DNA from: Xanthostigma xanthostigma
Taxonomy: Eukaryota > Arthropoda > Insecta > Raphidioptera > Raphidiidae
Assembly (NCBI GenBank): GCA_963575645.1
Contig: OY754464.1
Location: forward strand, 82,558,948-82,622,947
Reading direction: 5' to 3'
Length of the DNA stretch: 64,000 nucleotides
The position numbers and the translations under genes were made by a program. How positions within the stretch are numbered: position 1 is the first letter of the stretch; each line of letters opens with the position of its first letter. Below are positions 45,839 to 56,057 of this stretch, piece after piece. Below the pieces are notes generated by a model. It saw only the letters and a list, made by a program, of their open reading frames with translations, was not told the origin of the DNA and made no database searches.

Positions 45839-46678
45839 CTTTTATTAGTTGTTAATAAAAACAGAAAAAAATTATTTTATTCTGATTAGAAATAAGCCGT
45901 TTTATATGTACTTGTCACAGTCTCAATTTTGACGTGATAACGTCTTATAAATTGATGAATCACCAATCTTATAAATTGATGAAACACCGGCTGCATGCAC
46001 GAAAAAGTGTAACGTTCCTAACGTTCCGCCTGACCCTGTGCGTGCTTTTCTCGAAAACGGCCCTAACGATTTGGATGAAATTTACTGAAAAGGGATTTTG
46101 GGGGGCAAAAAATCGTTTTAGCTAGGTCTCATCTCTCGAAAAAATCGTTTTCATACAAATTTTATCATTATAAAAATCAATTTTTTGACGTATGAAAATA
46201 CTTAAATATTGTAAGTAGGTTTTGGAATTTTATATAAACAGTGAAACAATTGTTTTCAAAATATTATGACAATTAATCTTTGAGACTTAAAATAAATACG
46301 AAAGAAAGAAAGTTAAAAAAAAACAATTATTATTATAGGTGGTGAGTATTTTAATACATAAAATTAACCTAAATTTGAAGCGAAAGATGCAATATCATAG
46401 ATTCGAATTATTATAATTATTATATGTAGAATTTAGGTTATGTATTACGGAATACGTTATCACGTAAAACTATCGTCCGTAAACCGACTTTACAGACAAC
46501 CATTTTTTTTAAATAAAAGCGTGTTACATTTTAATAGCAAGATAGAAGAAAAAGGGTATAACACGCATTTATTTTAAAATTGAGACTCTGAAGTACGTAT
46601 AAAACGACTTATTTCTAATCGGAGTAAAATTATTTTAACTTTTTAGATCTTTATTATTACCAACTAATAAAAGCCTTT
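45839..46678. repeat. Palindromic element interrupted by a GTGATAACG element
   Basis: Arms 45839-45926 and 46572-46678 (…TTATTTCTAATC…GAGTCTCAATTTT and complement) belong to one older element. The GTGATAACG-family element (45927-46510) sits between them. Confidence 0.65.
45927..46510. repeat. GTGATAACG-ended element, 584 bp
   Basis: From TTTTGACGTGATAACGTCTT to CGACTTTACAGACAACCATT plus T-run. The duplicated CTTATAAATTGATGA motif is present near the left end. Confidence 0.7.
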
Positions 46679-46866
46679 AAAAAAATCGTTCATTTATTTT
46701 AGTTATTTGTACAAAAATATCTTAAAATATTTCATTAAAATTCAGGACAACAGTTTTTAAATTACTGACTTGATATATAAATTGTTTAATTAAAAAAAAT
46801 CGCAGCTACAATTAACATACTTGTAATTATAGTTCATAAAAAAACTTGCCAAAAGTGTAATATGTA

Positions 46867-47070
46867 CAGTAGAGTCTCACTAATCCGGCACTTCAGTAGT
46901 CCAGTACGTCCAATAATCCGGCACCCTCCGCTCATGCCTCACACCCCTCCCTACTATTATCTATTTATGAAATGCTTTATTTTATTATATTATGAATCCA
47001 GTAATCCGAACATTCCAATAATCCGGCACCTCCTAGTTTTTAAAAGTGCCGGATTAATGAGACTCTGCTG
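46867..47070. mobile_element. pogo/Tigger-like MITE
   Basis: 204 bp with ends CAGTAGAGTCTCACTAATCC and its near complement, TA at 46865-46866 and CA on the right. It lies about 140 bp from the proposed first coding exon, within the intron. Confidence 0.82.
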
Positions 47071-47213
47071 CATTGTAAGATCATTGTTGCAATTGCATTC
47101 ACGAGCGTAATTTTCCAGCAAGTTCCTTTATAAACTTTAAAATAAAAAGAAATGAAACTATAAATAAATAAATAAAAAAAAAGAAAATCAGTACTGACAA
47201 TATTCTGATTCAC

Positions 47214-47303
47214 CTGCGACGCATGCTGCGGTTTATTGGCCACATGCACTGTCGACGCCCGTCCCATCTTTGTGATGGACCCCGGATGTGGATGTGTCGT
47301 CAA
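47214..47303 (-). CDS. Tret1-like sugar transporter, proposed first coding exon
   Basis: On the minus strand an acceptor-like TTTGTTCCAG (47313-47304) precedes a 90-nt open segment ending at donor TCGCAG|GTGAAT. ATG at 47267-47265 has a favourable context (AAAGATGG) and gives MGRASTVHVANKPQHASQ, 18 codons in phase 0. Insect Tret1 proteins usually have a short polar N-terminus ending in Q directly before VLAALAVSLG, which is exactly what the exon at 6103-6462 starts with. Strand, phase, GC-rich codons and sequence all agree. The frame is also open upstream of the ATG to the acceptor (LTTHPHPGSITK), which could be 5' UTR or extra N-terminus. The join across about 40.8 kb is inferred, not seen in a transcript. 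Confidence 0.62.
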
Positions 47304-47353
47304 CTGGAACAAATCAAACAAAATTGTACCATTAGTGGAACACGCAATCATAA

Positions 47354-48002
47354 CGCACGTTGAAAACAATAGTGACACTATATAAAAAAGTTAACTTTTC
47401 ACCTTTTGTAAGATTCATGTTTTATTGCAAAAGTGTCACTATACGAAAATTTCCGTTTGCTTATAAATCCACTTACTTCCGCTAGACTGAGCTAGTTTCA
47501 CTTTATATTTTGAAAGAATTGCCCATGGCCATGACTGATATAACGACACTATTTTAATTGTGTCAATTTATTGTCAAAGCAGTTGTTTGGTACGCACGTC
47601 GCTGTAAGTGAAAAAGTGACACATTTTGTTAAACGACAGTTTACTGATTACAGTTGCTACAAAAATTAATGCAAGTAAGTAAATACATAAAATGACACAT
47701 TTTGTTTAGTGACACTTTTTGCAGTTGAAGTCTGCAACTTACTGATTATAGGTTATGACAACAATGACACTAAACAAAAAATTATTGTAAAAAGGTCTTT
47801 TTTTTAATAACTTTATTTTTAACATTGTGGTCAACAAATAAATTAAAACAATAATAAATTGTCTCATTATTAACAAAAGAATCTCTATAAGCAGTATTTT
47901 AATAGTAACTTTTTTAGGACAAAACAATAATATTAAAACTAAAAAATGCTCTACTGTAAAATGCCATTTTTTGCATAATGCCACTTTTGTTTTCAACGTG
48001 CG
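47354..48002. mobile_element. TIR element with ATAA flanks
   Basis: 649 bp with ends CGCACGTTGAAAACAATAGT and …AACAAAAGTGGCAT in inverse, ATAA on both sides. The interior repeats AGTGACAC and TTTTG motifs many times. It lies 51 bp upstream of the proposed first coding exon. Confidence 0.7.
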
Positions 48003-48041
48003 ATAATATACGGCCATTCAGATCATACTATATACTTTAAA

Positions 48042-48169
48042 TAGTATATTACACTACATTGGCCGAAAATTTGATATTCTTGCATTGCGCGCCATGATAC
48101 CCAATGAAGCCAAGGGCATCATGACGCGCAGTGCAAGATATCAAACTTTCGGCCAGTGTGGCGTATACT
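48042..48169. mobile_element. Short palindromic MITE
   Basis: Arms AGTATATTACACTACATTGG and AGTGTGGCGTATACT with TTGCATTGCGCGCCATGAT in the stem. A related single end is at 10385-10425. Confidence 0.65.
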
Positions 48170-48476
48170 ATTTTTTTTTCATACTTCTGTCGTAAGTACA
48201 CTTTTTAAATACATCAATTAATTAATTACATAAAAACTAGATAAAATAAAAGACAAGTCCACTTATTTGCCCAGTCTGGCACATCCCAAGTGGAGGAAAG
48301 TCAGTCTGGCTGAAAATTTGTGGATGCAAAAATTTGAACGATTTTTGAAATCCATAACCCTTACGCGCTGTTAATAAAAAAAAACAGTTGTGTGGTTTTA
48401 AGAAACTACGACGCAAGTGAAACTTTTATTGGATTGTAGGCACTTATCCATCACGATTAATTATAAACAACAATAT

Positions 48477-49020
48477 TCACATGAATACACGAATAAAAAC
48501 ATGTAAACACTGTACAGCACTTGCCCGCATGACAGACTGACTATGTCTTATACATACTACACGGTCAGCTGATGCTAACCATGGGCGCCGCCATATTGGC
48601 CTTGGCTGCTCTACCGAGCGCCTACTCCGAGCGCCTTTCACTTTACCCCTACTCCGCGGCCGCCAGTAATGCGACATGCAACAGACGGCCAGAAAAATTC
48701 GGGGCGATAGAATAAAAGTTTCATTTAAAAAAAAAATCAAATTAAAAGTCACGCTGTATAGCTCAGATGTTTCCACAATCGTGAAATAGAGTTTGGTGGT
48801 CGGCCGGGAGTACGTAACATTATTTATTCTTGGAGCCTGCCAGTTGCCACAGACTGTGAATGATACAGTCGTGGCAGTTGGGACAGACGCGGCCCAAACT
48901 CGAAAGTCACGTGTGAAAACATACACACACATACATTCGCGCGGGCACACATTATTCATGGCCGATGTGACAGCTTTAAACAGAAACCGAGAAGAGAGCT
49001 TCTCGTTTCAGGGATGAAAT
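48477..49020. other. GC-richer unassigned segment upstream of the transporter
   Basis: A locally GC-rich region (…CCGAGCGCCTACTCCGAGC…, TACTCCGCGGCCGCC). It holds the longest complete open frame outside repeats apart from the reverse transcriptase (160 residues, minus strand, 48477-48959), but that frame shows no domain, signal or biased composition suggesting a protein. It could be promoter or 5' untranslated sequence of the transporter gene; no evidence decides this. Confidence 0.3.
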
Positions 49021-49405
49021 ATTATATGCAGTGGCGTGAAAACGACAAAAAATTATGGTGCTGTGTGCACAATAACTTTTTAACCTTCCTGCGTTCAGTG
49101 ATCGATGTGTAAATGTTCGCAGTTTGGGCTTGGTAGCATTTATTCCTCGAGAGCGGGCGTCGAGTTTGCTCTCGCTTAAAGTTGAGACTTATCTATTAGG
49201 ATGTGTTGACATTAATGATGTGCCGGATCGTAAATGATGTATATCCGCGGATACGGATCTGAATACGGATATTTGGTTTCAAGATCCGCGGATACGGATA
49301 CGGATCTTAACTTTCTTAGAGTACGCGGCGGTAAATATTGCACATCGACCTTTGGAAAGAAACTATCTGTTATGGGAAAAAGTTATTGACTTCTTTAAGA
49401 GTTAA

Positions 49406-50503
49406 TGGTCGCCATACACGCTAGGGTTTGCATGATGGTTTTAACCTTGCATGCATAACCAACAGGTATAACCAAGTTAGATATAACACATACACGTTAG
49501 GGTTTGCATGAGCAGTTTTGCCATTTACTCTCAGTTAAAGACAGTTGGAACTACGTGACGGTGTGTGTAGGACATTTATCTAAACTACTGTGCACTTTAT
49601 ATCAACAATGGACGACGACGATATGATAGCTGTACTTGGCTTAACACTTGTTCTACAGAACAGAATAAAATATTTTTAACAAAAAAATTGAACCGACTTC
49701 AAAAAAGGCACTAAAAAGTAAAAAAAAATTGCGTGTTGAAATGTTTTGGAGTCGGTGTAGTTCTTGGAATAGATTTCATTTTGGCTGACACCGACTCCAA
49801 AACATTTCAATACGCAATTTTTTTTTACTTTTTAGTGCCTTTTTTGAAGTCGGTTCAATTTTCTTGTTAAAAATATTTTATTTTTCTCTTTTTAGTGTTA
49901 ATCTAACACTAAAAATCGGTGAACATACATAAAAAACATTATGCATGCCTTTGAAATTTGAGAGTTTCCCTCGATTTCTCCGGGATCCACCATCAGATCC
50001 TGACTTGGTTCCGATGGGACCACCTCGGAAGTGCACTCTTTCGAATAAAAAAAAAAATTGAAAATCGGTCCATAATTGATGGAGAAATCGGTGAACATAC
50101 ATAAAAAAAAATATACAGACGAACACAGAACCTCCTCCTTAAAAAGAAAAAGAGATCGCACTGAATGGTGTAAACAATGGTTATTGAAAAAAAAAGCAGT
50201 TGTCTCACGTAAATTTGATAAATGAATTGAGAATTACACCAAAAGATTATAAAAATGATTTACGAATGGATGAAAAACTTTATTTGAAACTGTGCATGCA
50301 AGCATGCTGGGTGCCACACACGCTCGGTTATGCATGCGCGCAAATATAACCGAGCGGCAAAAAATATCAATTTTGATATTTGCTAGGTTGCATGTACATG
50401 CACCAATAACTGTACAGTTTTATCACATACACGTTAGGGTTTGCCTGTTGGTTATGCATGCAAGGCTAAAACCATCATGCAAACCCTAACGTGTATGGCG
50501 GCC
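49406..50503. mobile_element. Harbinger-like element nested in the hAT
   Basis: Ends (T)GGTCGCCATACACG and CGTGTATGGCGGCC with TTAA at 49402-49405 and 50504-50507; the inverted repeat continues through GGGTTTGCATGATGGTTTTA. ATG at 49608 starts a short frame MDDDDMIAVLGLTLVLQNR that resembles the acidic N-terminus of Harbinger transposases and is cut by an inserted palindrome at 49663-49880. Confidence 0.6.
49663..49880. repeat. Palindromic MITE, about 218 bp
   Basis: Arms start TTAACAAAAAAATTGAACCG (with GACTTCAAAAAAGGCACTAA further in) and close on each other around 49775. This is the innermost of four nesting levels. Confidence 0.75.
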
Positions 50504-51491
50504 TTAACTCTCATAACAGATTGTCTCTTTCCAAAGATCGATGTGCAATATCTCATTAACATTATAAAGATAGTTTTTTATTAGTACCTTTGAGTTACGT
50601 ACTATTGGTATGGTACTCACTACGATTTTTTGCAATATAAAGGTGCCAAATACGATTATAAAAAATAAAAAATAATCTGAATGGAATTTAACAGTTTTTC
50701 ATTATTACCTAATCACCTATATATATAAAATTTCATCTATGAATTGAAAATTAATAAGGTAAAAGATCCGCCATAAAACTAACGGATACGGTTCTTCTTC
50801 TCCCTCGGATATCCGCGGATAATGATACGGATATCCGGCACATCACTAGTTCACATGATTCTTTATTGGGAGCTGGCTATCCGTGCGCTCCGCTCACTAA
50901 AAAGAGTCGCCCAGAGGGAGTCGTTCAAAGGAGCGACACAAGAGTGCAGACTGCATGCATGATCGGGAGTAACGTAGCATTGCACAGCACAATACACACA
51001 TTCAGCTCTGAGCTCACTTTAATATGATTCTGATCTTATATTATTCGCATTTCGGATAAACTATAAAGTATAATAAAAGCTTAACAAGAACTAGTAAAAA
51101 TATCATTTCATTTTATTATTAAAGAAACAATAAACTGGATATATATGAATCGGTACCGTGCCTAAGTAAAGCTAACTGCTGGTGGATAAATAAATAAAAA
51201 ATTCATTCCAAGTAGATATAAGTGTCAGAATGTGTTGTTTCTTTCTAATTAGTAATCATAATTTTATCATGAACGATAAGAGTTTGAGTATTAAATTTCT
51301 TTATTAAAAGATTAAAAAATTCGCATCGGTGGTCAAATCCATTATTTTTACCAATTATTTACTGCATGGGCGACATTATCATTAATTATTATACCTATCA
51401 TATTATATTAATGAAGTGTAACATCTTAACGCATTAAAAATTTAACTGTGTAACCATGAGAACAAAAAACTAATATATTTTCTTGCATTGA

Positions 51492-51530
51492 GGCCCTGAT
51501 GATGAAAATATATTTTTCGAAACGTTGGCC
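51492..51530 (+). ncRNA. Hammerhead-like motif, best-formed copy
   Basis: 39 nt: GGCC, CTGATGA, T, GAAAA-TATAT-TTTTC, GAAAC, GTT, GGCC. The outer GGCC/GGCC can form helix I, CTGATGA and GAAA match the catalytic boxes, and GTT is an allowed cleavage triplet. ACGT after GAA is self-complementary and could pair between two copies. One extra T lies between the CUGAUGA box and stem II. The flanking TGTTCCTCAACC…TTGGAACAAAACTT recurs near 45120-45170. Confidence 0.5.
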
Positions 51531-51705
51531 ACAAGCGATACACTGGTAAAGCTTATTTTCAATTGTTCCTCAACCAAAAAAAACCCCTTCAATACATATT
51601 TTGGAACAAAACTTCTACCAATATATTTTCTGTAAATATCAATAATAATAGTAATTTATTATAATCAATGCCGTAACGCATTTTTTGCGCTGGGCGCAAG
51701 CTTCT

Positions 51706-52216
51706 ACAGAATGATTTTTAAGTTGATTCTTCTTTTTTAACAGCGTGTACAAATCAAACAGACGAACAAATATTTTAAGTAACTTTTTTATCAAAACTCA
51801 AAAATATGAGAGAAACAGCCGTTCAAAGTTTAATTAAATTTTATTTAATTAGTTCAAAAGCCCGGTTAATACACGCGAATAAATGATAGCACGAATCGGA
51901 AATGCATCCCAAATAATTCGCGGAAGGCCCTTATCGCTACTACAAGCATGGCTACGAGGCACGCATATTTGTGTCCAAAAAAAACGGGGAACAATTTCTG
52001 TGAATACTTGATAATGACATAACATAATTCCATAGTGATATAACATAACTCCATAGTGACATAACATAACTCCATAGTGACATAACATAACTCCAGGACC
52101 TCAAAATTTAATAAAACTTTGAAATCCCGTTTCTCTTTCATTTTTGAGTTTTGATAAAAAAGTTACTTGAAATATTTGTTCGTCTATTTGATTTCTACAC
52201 GCTGTTAAAAAAAAAA
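51706..52216. mobile_element. Degenerate fold-back element
   Basis: Diverged relative of 5554-6033. Arms such as CAGCGTGTACAAATCAAACA are recognisable, and the middle repeats CATAACTCCATAGTGACATAA. Terminal CAG is kept on the left only. Confidence 0.6.
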
Positions 52217-52345
52217 GAATTTCTGCGCCTTGTGTCTGGGCACCGCCATATACGGCACCGATTGTAATTAATAAGGTCCGTGTCAACATGAAATTTCGTA
52301 CAAAATGACGGTTTTACACGCTTTATATTAACTTCACTTGTAAGT

Positions 52346-52418
52346 TTGTATGTATGTATGTATGTATGTATGCATGTATGTATGTATGTATGGATGTATG
52401 TATGTATGTGTGTTTGTA
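52346..52418 (+). repeat. (TATG)n microsatellite
   Basis: About 18 units with a few substitutions (GCATG, GGATG). Confidence 0.9.
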
Positions 52419-52482
52419 ACCTTCGTTTGGACTACAGCAAGTGGTTTATTACTGTAGTATAATATGCCGGCACTGTAACTAC

Positions 52483-52568
52483 AGTTGTTAGCCGTGCGGT
52501 CTAGGCACAGGTCTTCGCTGACGTCAACTCTCGGATCACGTGTCGTGGGTTCTAATCCCGTCCACGCC
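52483..52568 (+). tRNA. tRNA-derived sequence followed by poly(A)
   Basis: Has an A-box-like TTAGCCGTGCGGTC and a B-box-like GGTTCTAATCC, with spacing suited to a long-variable-arm (Leu/Ser-type) tRNA, and runs straight into a 14-bp A stretch. No clean cloverleaf is seen. More likely a SINE head or tRNA pseudogene than a gene. Confidence 0.45.
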
Positions 52569-52756
52569 AAAAAAAAAAAAAATTTTTTTTCGGCAAATTT
52601 TTGACAATAAATCGAACTAAAAAGTGGAAAATATAGTTTAAAAAAAACTAAAAAACACGCTTTATATCAAACTAAAAAGTGAAAAATAAATATAGTTTAA
52701 AAAAAACTAAAAAACACGCTTTATATCGAACTAAAAAGTAAAAAATATTTTTTTTA

Positions 52757-52906
52757 AAATAAGCTTTAACAAAAATGAATAAAAAATACTAGTATTATTG
52801 TGAAAAAAGCGTGGGGCACTTTGTTCCACATTTTCGTACATCGAGCGCCCCACGCTTTTTTCACAATAATACTAGTATATTTTATTCATTATTGTTTTAA
52901 GCTTAT
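52757..52906. repeat. 150-bp interrupted palindrome
   Basis: Arms AATAAGCTTTAACAA…ATACTAGTATTATTGTG and GAAAAAAGCGTGGGGC with exact inverse on the right; centre near 52840. Confidence 0.8.
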
Positions 52907-52910
52907 TTAA

Positions 52911-53108
52911 AAAAAAAAATTGGTTGTCTGTAAAGTCGGTTTACGGACGATAGTTTTACGTGATAGCGTATTCCGCTCGAATATCATATTAATTAATAAT
53001 ACATTACTGCGCTCTCGCTTGCACGCATAGGGTCAGGCGGAACGTTACACTTTTTCGTGCGTGCAGCTGGTGTTTCATCAATTTATAAGACGTTAACACG
53101 TCAAAAAA
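52911..53108. repeat. GTGATAACG-ended element, complete short copy
   Basis: 198 bp in the reverse orientation to 40641-40840, with which it shares both ends and the CGAATATCAT/CTGCGCTCTCGCTTG interior. Confidence 0.75.
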
Positions 53109-53532
53109 TTATTTTTTACTTTTTAGTTCGATATAAAGCGTGTTTTTTAGTTTTTTTTTAAACTATATTTATTTTTTTTTTAAAAGGTGAACTATTCCGA
53201 ATACTAAATACTGAGAGGTGTTTTAGAAAATTATGACACCCTCTGGCCATTTTCTTAAGTTCCGCCGCTGTTATTTTGTTGCAGACATAAGTATTATTTT
53301 AAAACCTCGTAAGCGACTTAACAGTTTTATTTATCTGGTTAAATATGATATATGTTTCTACACCAGTATACCACTGGATATGGTGGAATTATGGTACCGT
53401 GTGTGTGGTAACTAGTATGGAATTATGTAATATATTATAATGAAACATTGTTGTGTTTACAACTCTAAACACAGGATAATAAACAAATGTATTATCTGTT
53501 TATCTCAAATCCAAAACAACTTTTATTTGTTA

Positions 53533-53935
53533 AGGCCGCTGTACACTAGGCTTAAAACGCTGCGAGATTTGCCTACTAGTTTTCTAGCGCTGGTTTTCTT
53601 GATTGCTGTTGAGTGCTCGCTTCACACGAGACTGTTTTTCAAGCTTGATTTGTGGATAGATCTGGTGCGCGCGCAGTGACAGTTCGAATATAAACACAGA
53701 GCAAAACGTGTCTGTTGTCTGACTCTGAACAGAATGCGACACCATGTTGGTTTGTGTGTGTTTGTTCAAGTGCCCACATGACACGATAGTGCTTCCTGAT
53801 TAAAATAGCCGTTCTAATTTTTAAACCTATCTTGTGAGCTAGCAGGCCAGCCCGCAGTGACGTCATTTCCAGCTTCATACCCAGCCTACCGGATAGCAGA
53901 AATCCTAGCAGCGTTTCTAGCATCGTGCCAACCCT
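53533..53935. mobile_element. Harbinger-like MITE (GGCCGCTGTACACTAGG)
   Basis: Left end TTAAGGCCGCTGTACACTAG; near the right end CCTAGCAGCGTTTCTAGC, partly inverse to the left. Shares interior with 23768-24057 in opposite orientation. Confidence 0.55.
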
Positions 53936-54054
53936 AATTTTAGAAAAGTGGTAGATGAACTGCAAAAAATTGGTAGATTTGAAAAAGGAAAATCGGTAGA
54001 TATTCATCTACCTTAATATGTATTATTTTATGTATTAAACATAATTATATAACA

Positions 54055-54646
54055 CTAGTGTGACCTGTGCGAATTATTCGCACTAAATAAGTATAATAAT
54101 TATCACTATAAAATTATTTTTTAAATATGATTGCAGGTATTCAATTCGTTTCTAATTTTGTACACTGCAGCTTATAACGTTCTTCTTTTTGTTGCATTAC
54201 AATATGAAGCTCAGATGACAGATTGAAGAAATATTTTACTAAAATTGTCATATAGAGGCGCAAGTAGCAAAAGCGTTGAGCTAAGCCGTCAGATGGCATT
54301 GCTGTGACGTTGTTCAGCGTTGCTCGCTGTTTCAAAATTAAAGCCGTCAGATGGCAGTATGCAGTATTGTGTCTGTTGTATTACAATATGAAGGTCAGAT
54401 GACAGATCGAAGTGTTGACGTTGTTTCAAAATTAAAGCCGTTAGATGGCAGACGTTGTTCAGCGTTGCTGTATTTTAATTAATTTACAAAAACAAAAGCA
54501 ATAATAAATTTTTTAGTTGTCGATGTCAGTAGAGCAAGCAATTATCTGTAAAATGATATATAATTTATGTGGAGAAATTGTGAGGTTTTTTCTAAAAAGG
54601 GAGGCAAACATCTTTACCTAACCTTAGCGTATTAATATATATATGA
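54055..54646 (-). mobile_element. Helitron family B copy
   Basis: Minus strand: TCATATATATATTAATACGC at the start, hairpin GTGCGAATAATTCGCAC and CTAG at the end with T following. Nearly full-length relative of 19141-19737. Confidence 0.78.
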
Positions 54647-56057
54647 TTATTTTATATATTAAACATAAATAATTTATATGTATTACATATCTGTTAATTA
54701 TAATGTTTGTACATGTTTTTGTTAAACAGTTTTAAGTACCTACTCAGAGCTAGGCTCCCTGTTTTTGGTTAAGGTTAGTTCGCAATAGGCTAGTAATGTA
54801 GTCAAATAGTGTGCAATTTAGTTACTAAAATACTCGCTACTTGACTTGCTTAATCCGTAATCCGTTACTTATATGGTTTATGTAATTCAAACGTTGGTAA
54901 AATTTGATTTTTAATGGATTGTTTAGATAGATTTATAAATATGTTGGTAGACTAGGAGCGAAATAGGTAGATCTACCAAAAAGTTGGCTGCCCGCACATG
55001 ATTTTTTTTAAGAAAGTATAGTTGGAACAATGTCCCAAATTAATGGCACATGATTCTTCTGTTAGCCAAAATCAATGAAACATAGCCGTGCAACAATTTC
55101 TAATAGTTTTGTACATTGCGTGTTGTCTGGGGTACACCGTACACGGTATAGCATTACGATTGATTCAATTCTTATTGTGAATGTATTTTGCTAACTTCTT
55201 GTATTGAATAAGTAGATCGTGTTCCAGTGCATACAAGTGTTGCAACGTGCACCACAGAACCGCGTCCTGTTGCCACAGTCCTCTTGTTAAAGCGTCTAGG
55301 ACAGGGTTTCACAAACGTGCGTGCCGCAAGGCTCAACTTGCTCAAAACTGTAATTCCGAATTTCTTGTTGAGCGGGCTGGTTCCAGGTAACGTATTTCCG
55401 TTTGCTCTGAGCAAGAACCAATCAGGAAGCAGTATTTTGTCACGTGGGCGACTTGAAAAAACGCCCAAAAACACTATACCACTATGTTCTGTTCAGAGAC
55501 AATAAACATGCACTTTTATTACCGTTCTATCACTGCGCGCGCACCGAATCTACCTGTAGAGCAAGCTTGTAAAGACGTCTCGCGTGAAGCGAGCACAATA
55601 GCAATCAAGAAAACCAGCTTTAAAAAATTAGCAGTGAAATCTAGCAAGGAACCTAGCGGCAAGTCCCCAGCCTCTTGTGCAGCGCACTTACGGTATTCTC
55701 ACCCTGACAGCTTTCGTTCATATAGGCAACGATACGATATATAGAAGTGAAGCGAAACCGTAACTAAAATTGTGGACTTGATGCATTCAGTCACTTCTAT
55801 ATCCCTCTACGTGCGCAAGAAAGAGAAGACGTGAGCGGAGAATGTTTCATGATCTATGAGAGTATGGAGTTACGTGAGGGTGCCACTGAGAACTGACTTA
55901 TGTGCTCAAGTCAGACAATCGAAGTGCCAACGATTGGTTGTCAAGAATAATTTACATCGTATGCTACAAAAGTCACTTTTGGAATCTTAAAAACAATAGG
56001 GTCAGCCGGCCTATCAAAATTTGATAATTTTGAATAGTGCACATTGTCTATTATACT
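54647..56057. other. Upstream stretch, no gene
   Basis: Contains a partial Harbinger-like MITE copy at 55390-55690. The open frames at 55172-55505 lie partly in it and show no known domain. Confidence 0.45.

Larger units (their letters stand above)
6463..47213 (-). other. Probable 40.8-kb first coding intron of the transporter gene
   Basis: Bounded by donor TCGCAG|GTGAAT (47213) and acceptor TTTTCTAG (6463), with phase 0 on both sides. This holds only if the exon at 47214-47303 is correctly assigned. No other host protein-coding exon was recognised in it. It contains most of the repeats listed here and one tRNA gene on the opposite strand. Confidence 0.55.
49213..50848. mobile_element. hAT-like element nested in another hAT
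   Basis: Ends TAATGATGTGCCGGAT and ATATCCGGCACATCACTA. The 8-bp flanks are GTTGACAT (49205-49212) and GTTCACAT (50849-50856), 7 of 8 identical. Subterminal repeats of GGATATCCGCGGATACGG occur at both ends. No hAT transposase; the interior is taken up by a further nested element. Confidence 0.8.
49197..51085. mobile_element. hAT MITE copy, split by a second hAT
   Basis: Begins TAGGATGTGTTGACAT (49197-49212) and resumes at 50849 with GTTCACATGATTCTTTATTGGG, matching the 5' half of the MITE at 18350-18952 to about 51085. The insertion lies inside its terminal repeat. Confidence 0.75.
52610..53185. repeat. Inverted-repeat element with nested insertions
   Basis: Left side carries two direct copies of CTAAAAAACACGCTTTATAT (52650, 52711); the right side (53110-53180) has the inverse. 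Between them are a 150-bp palindrome (52757-52906) and a GTGATAACG-family element (52911-53108). Confidence 0.65.

Noticed and set aside
48477-48959. A 160-residue minus-strand open frame
   Set aside because: No domain, signal or motif, and start and end are not supported by context. Reported only as an unassigned GC-richer segment.
49878-50208. Overlapping frames rich in FFF and YVCSP
   Set aside because: Located in the nested transposon region with repeated GTGAACATACATAAAAA; no consistent start or domain.
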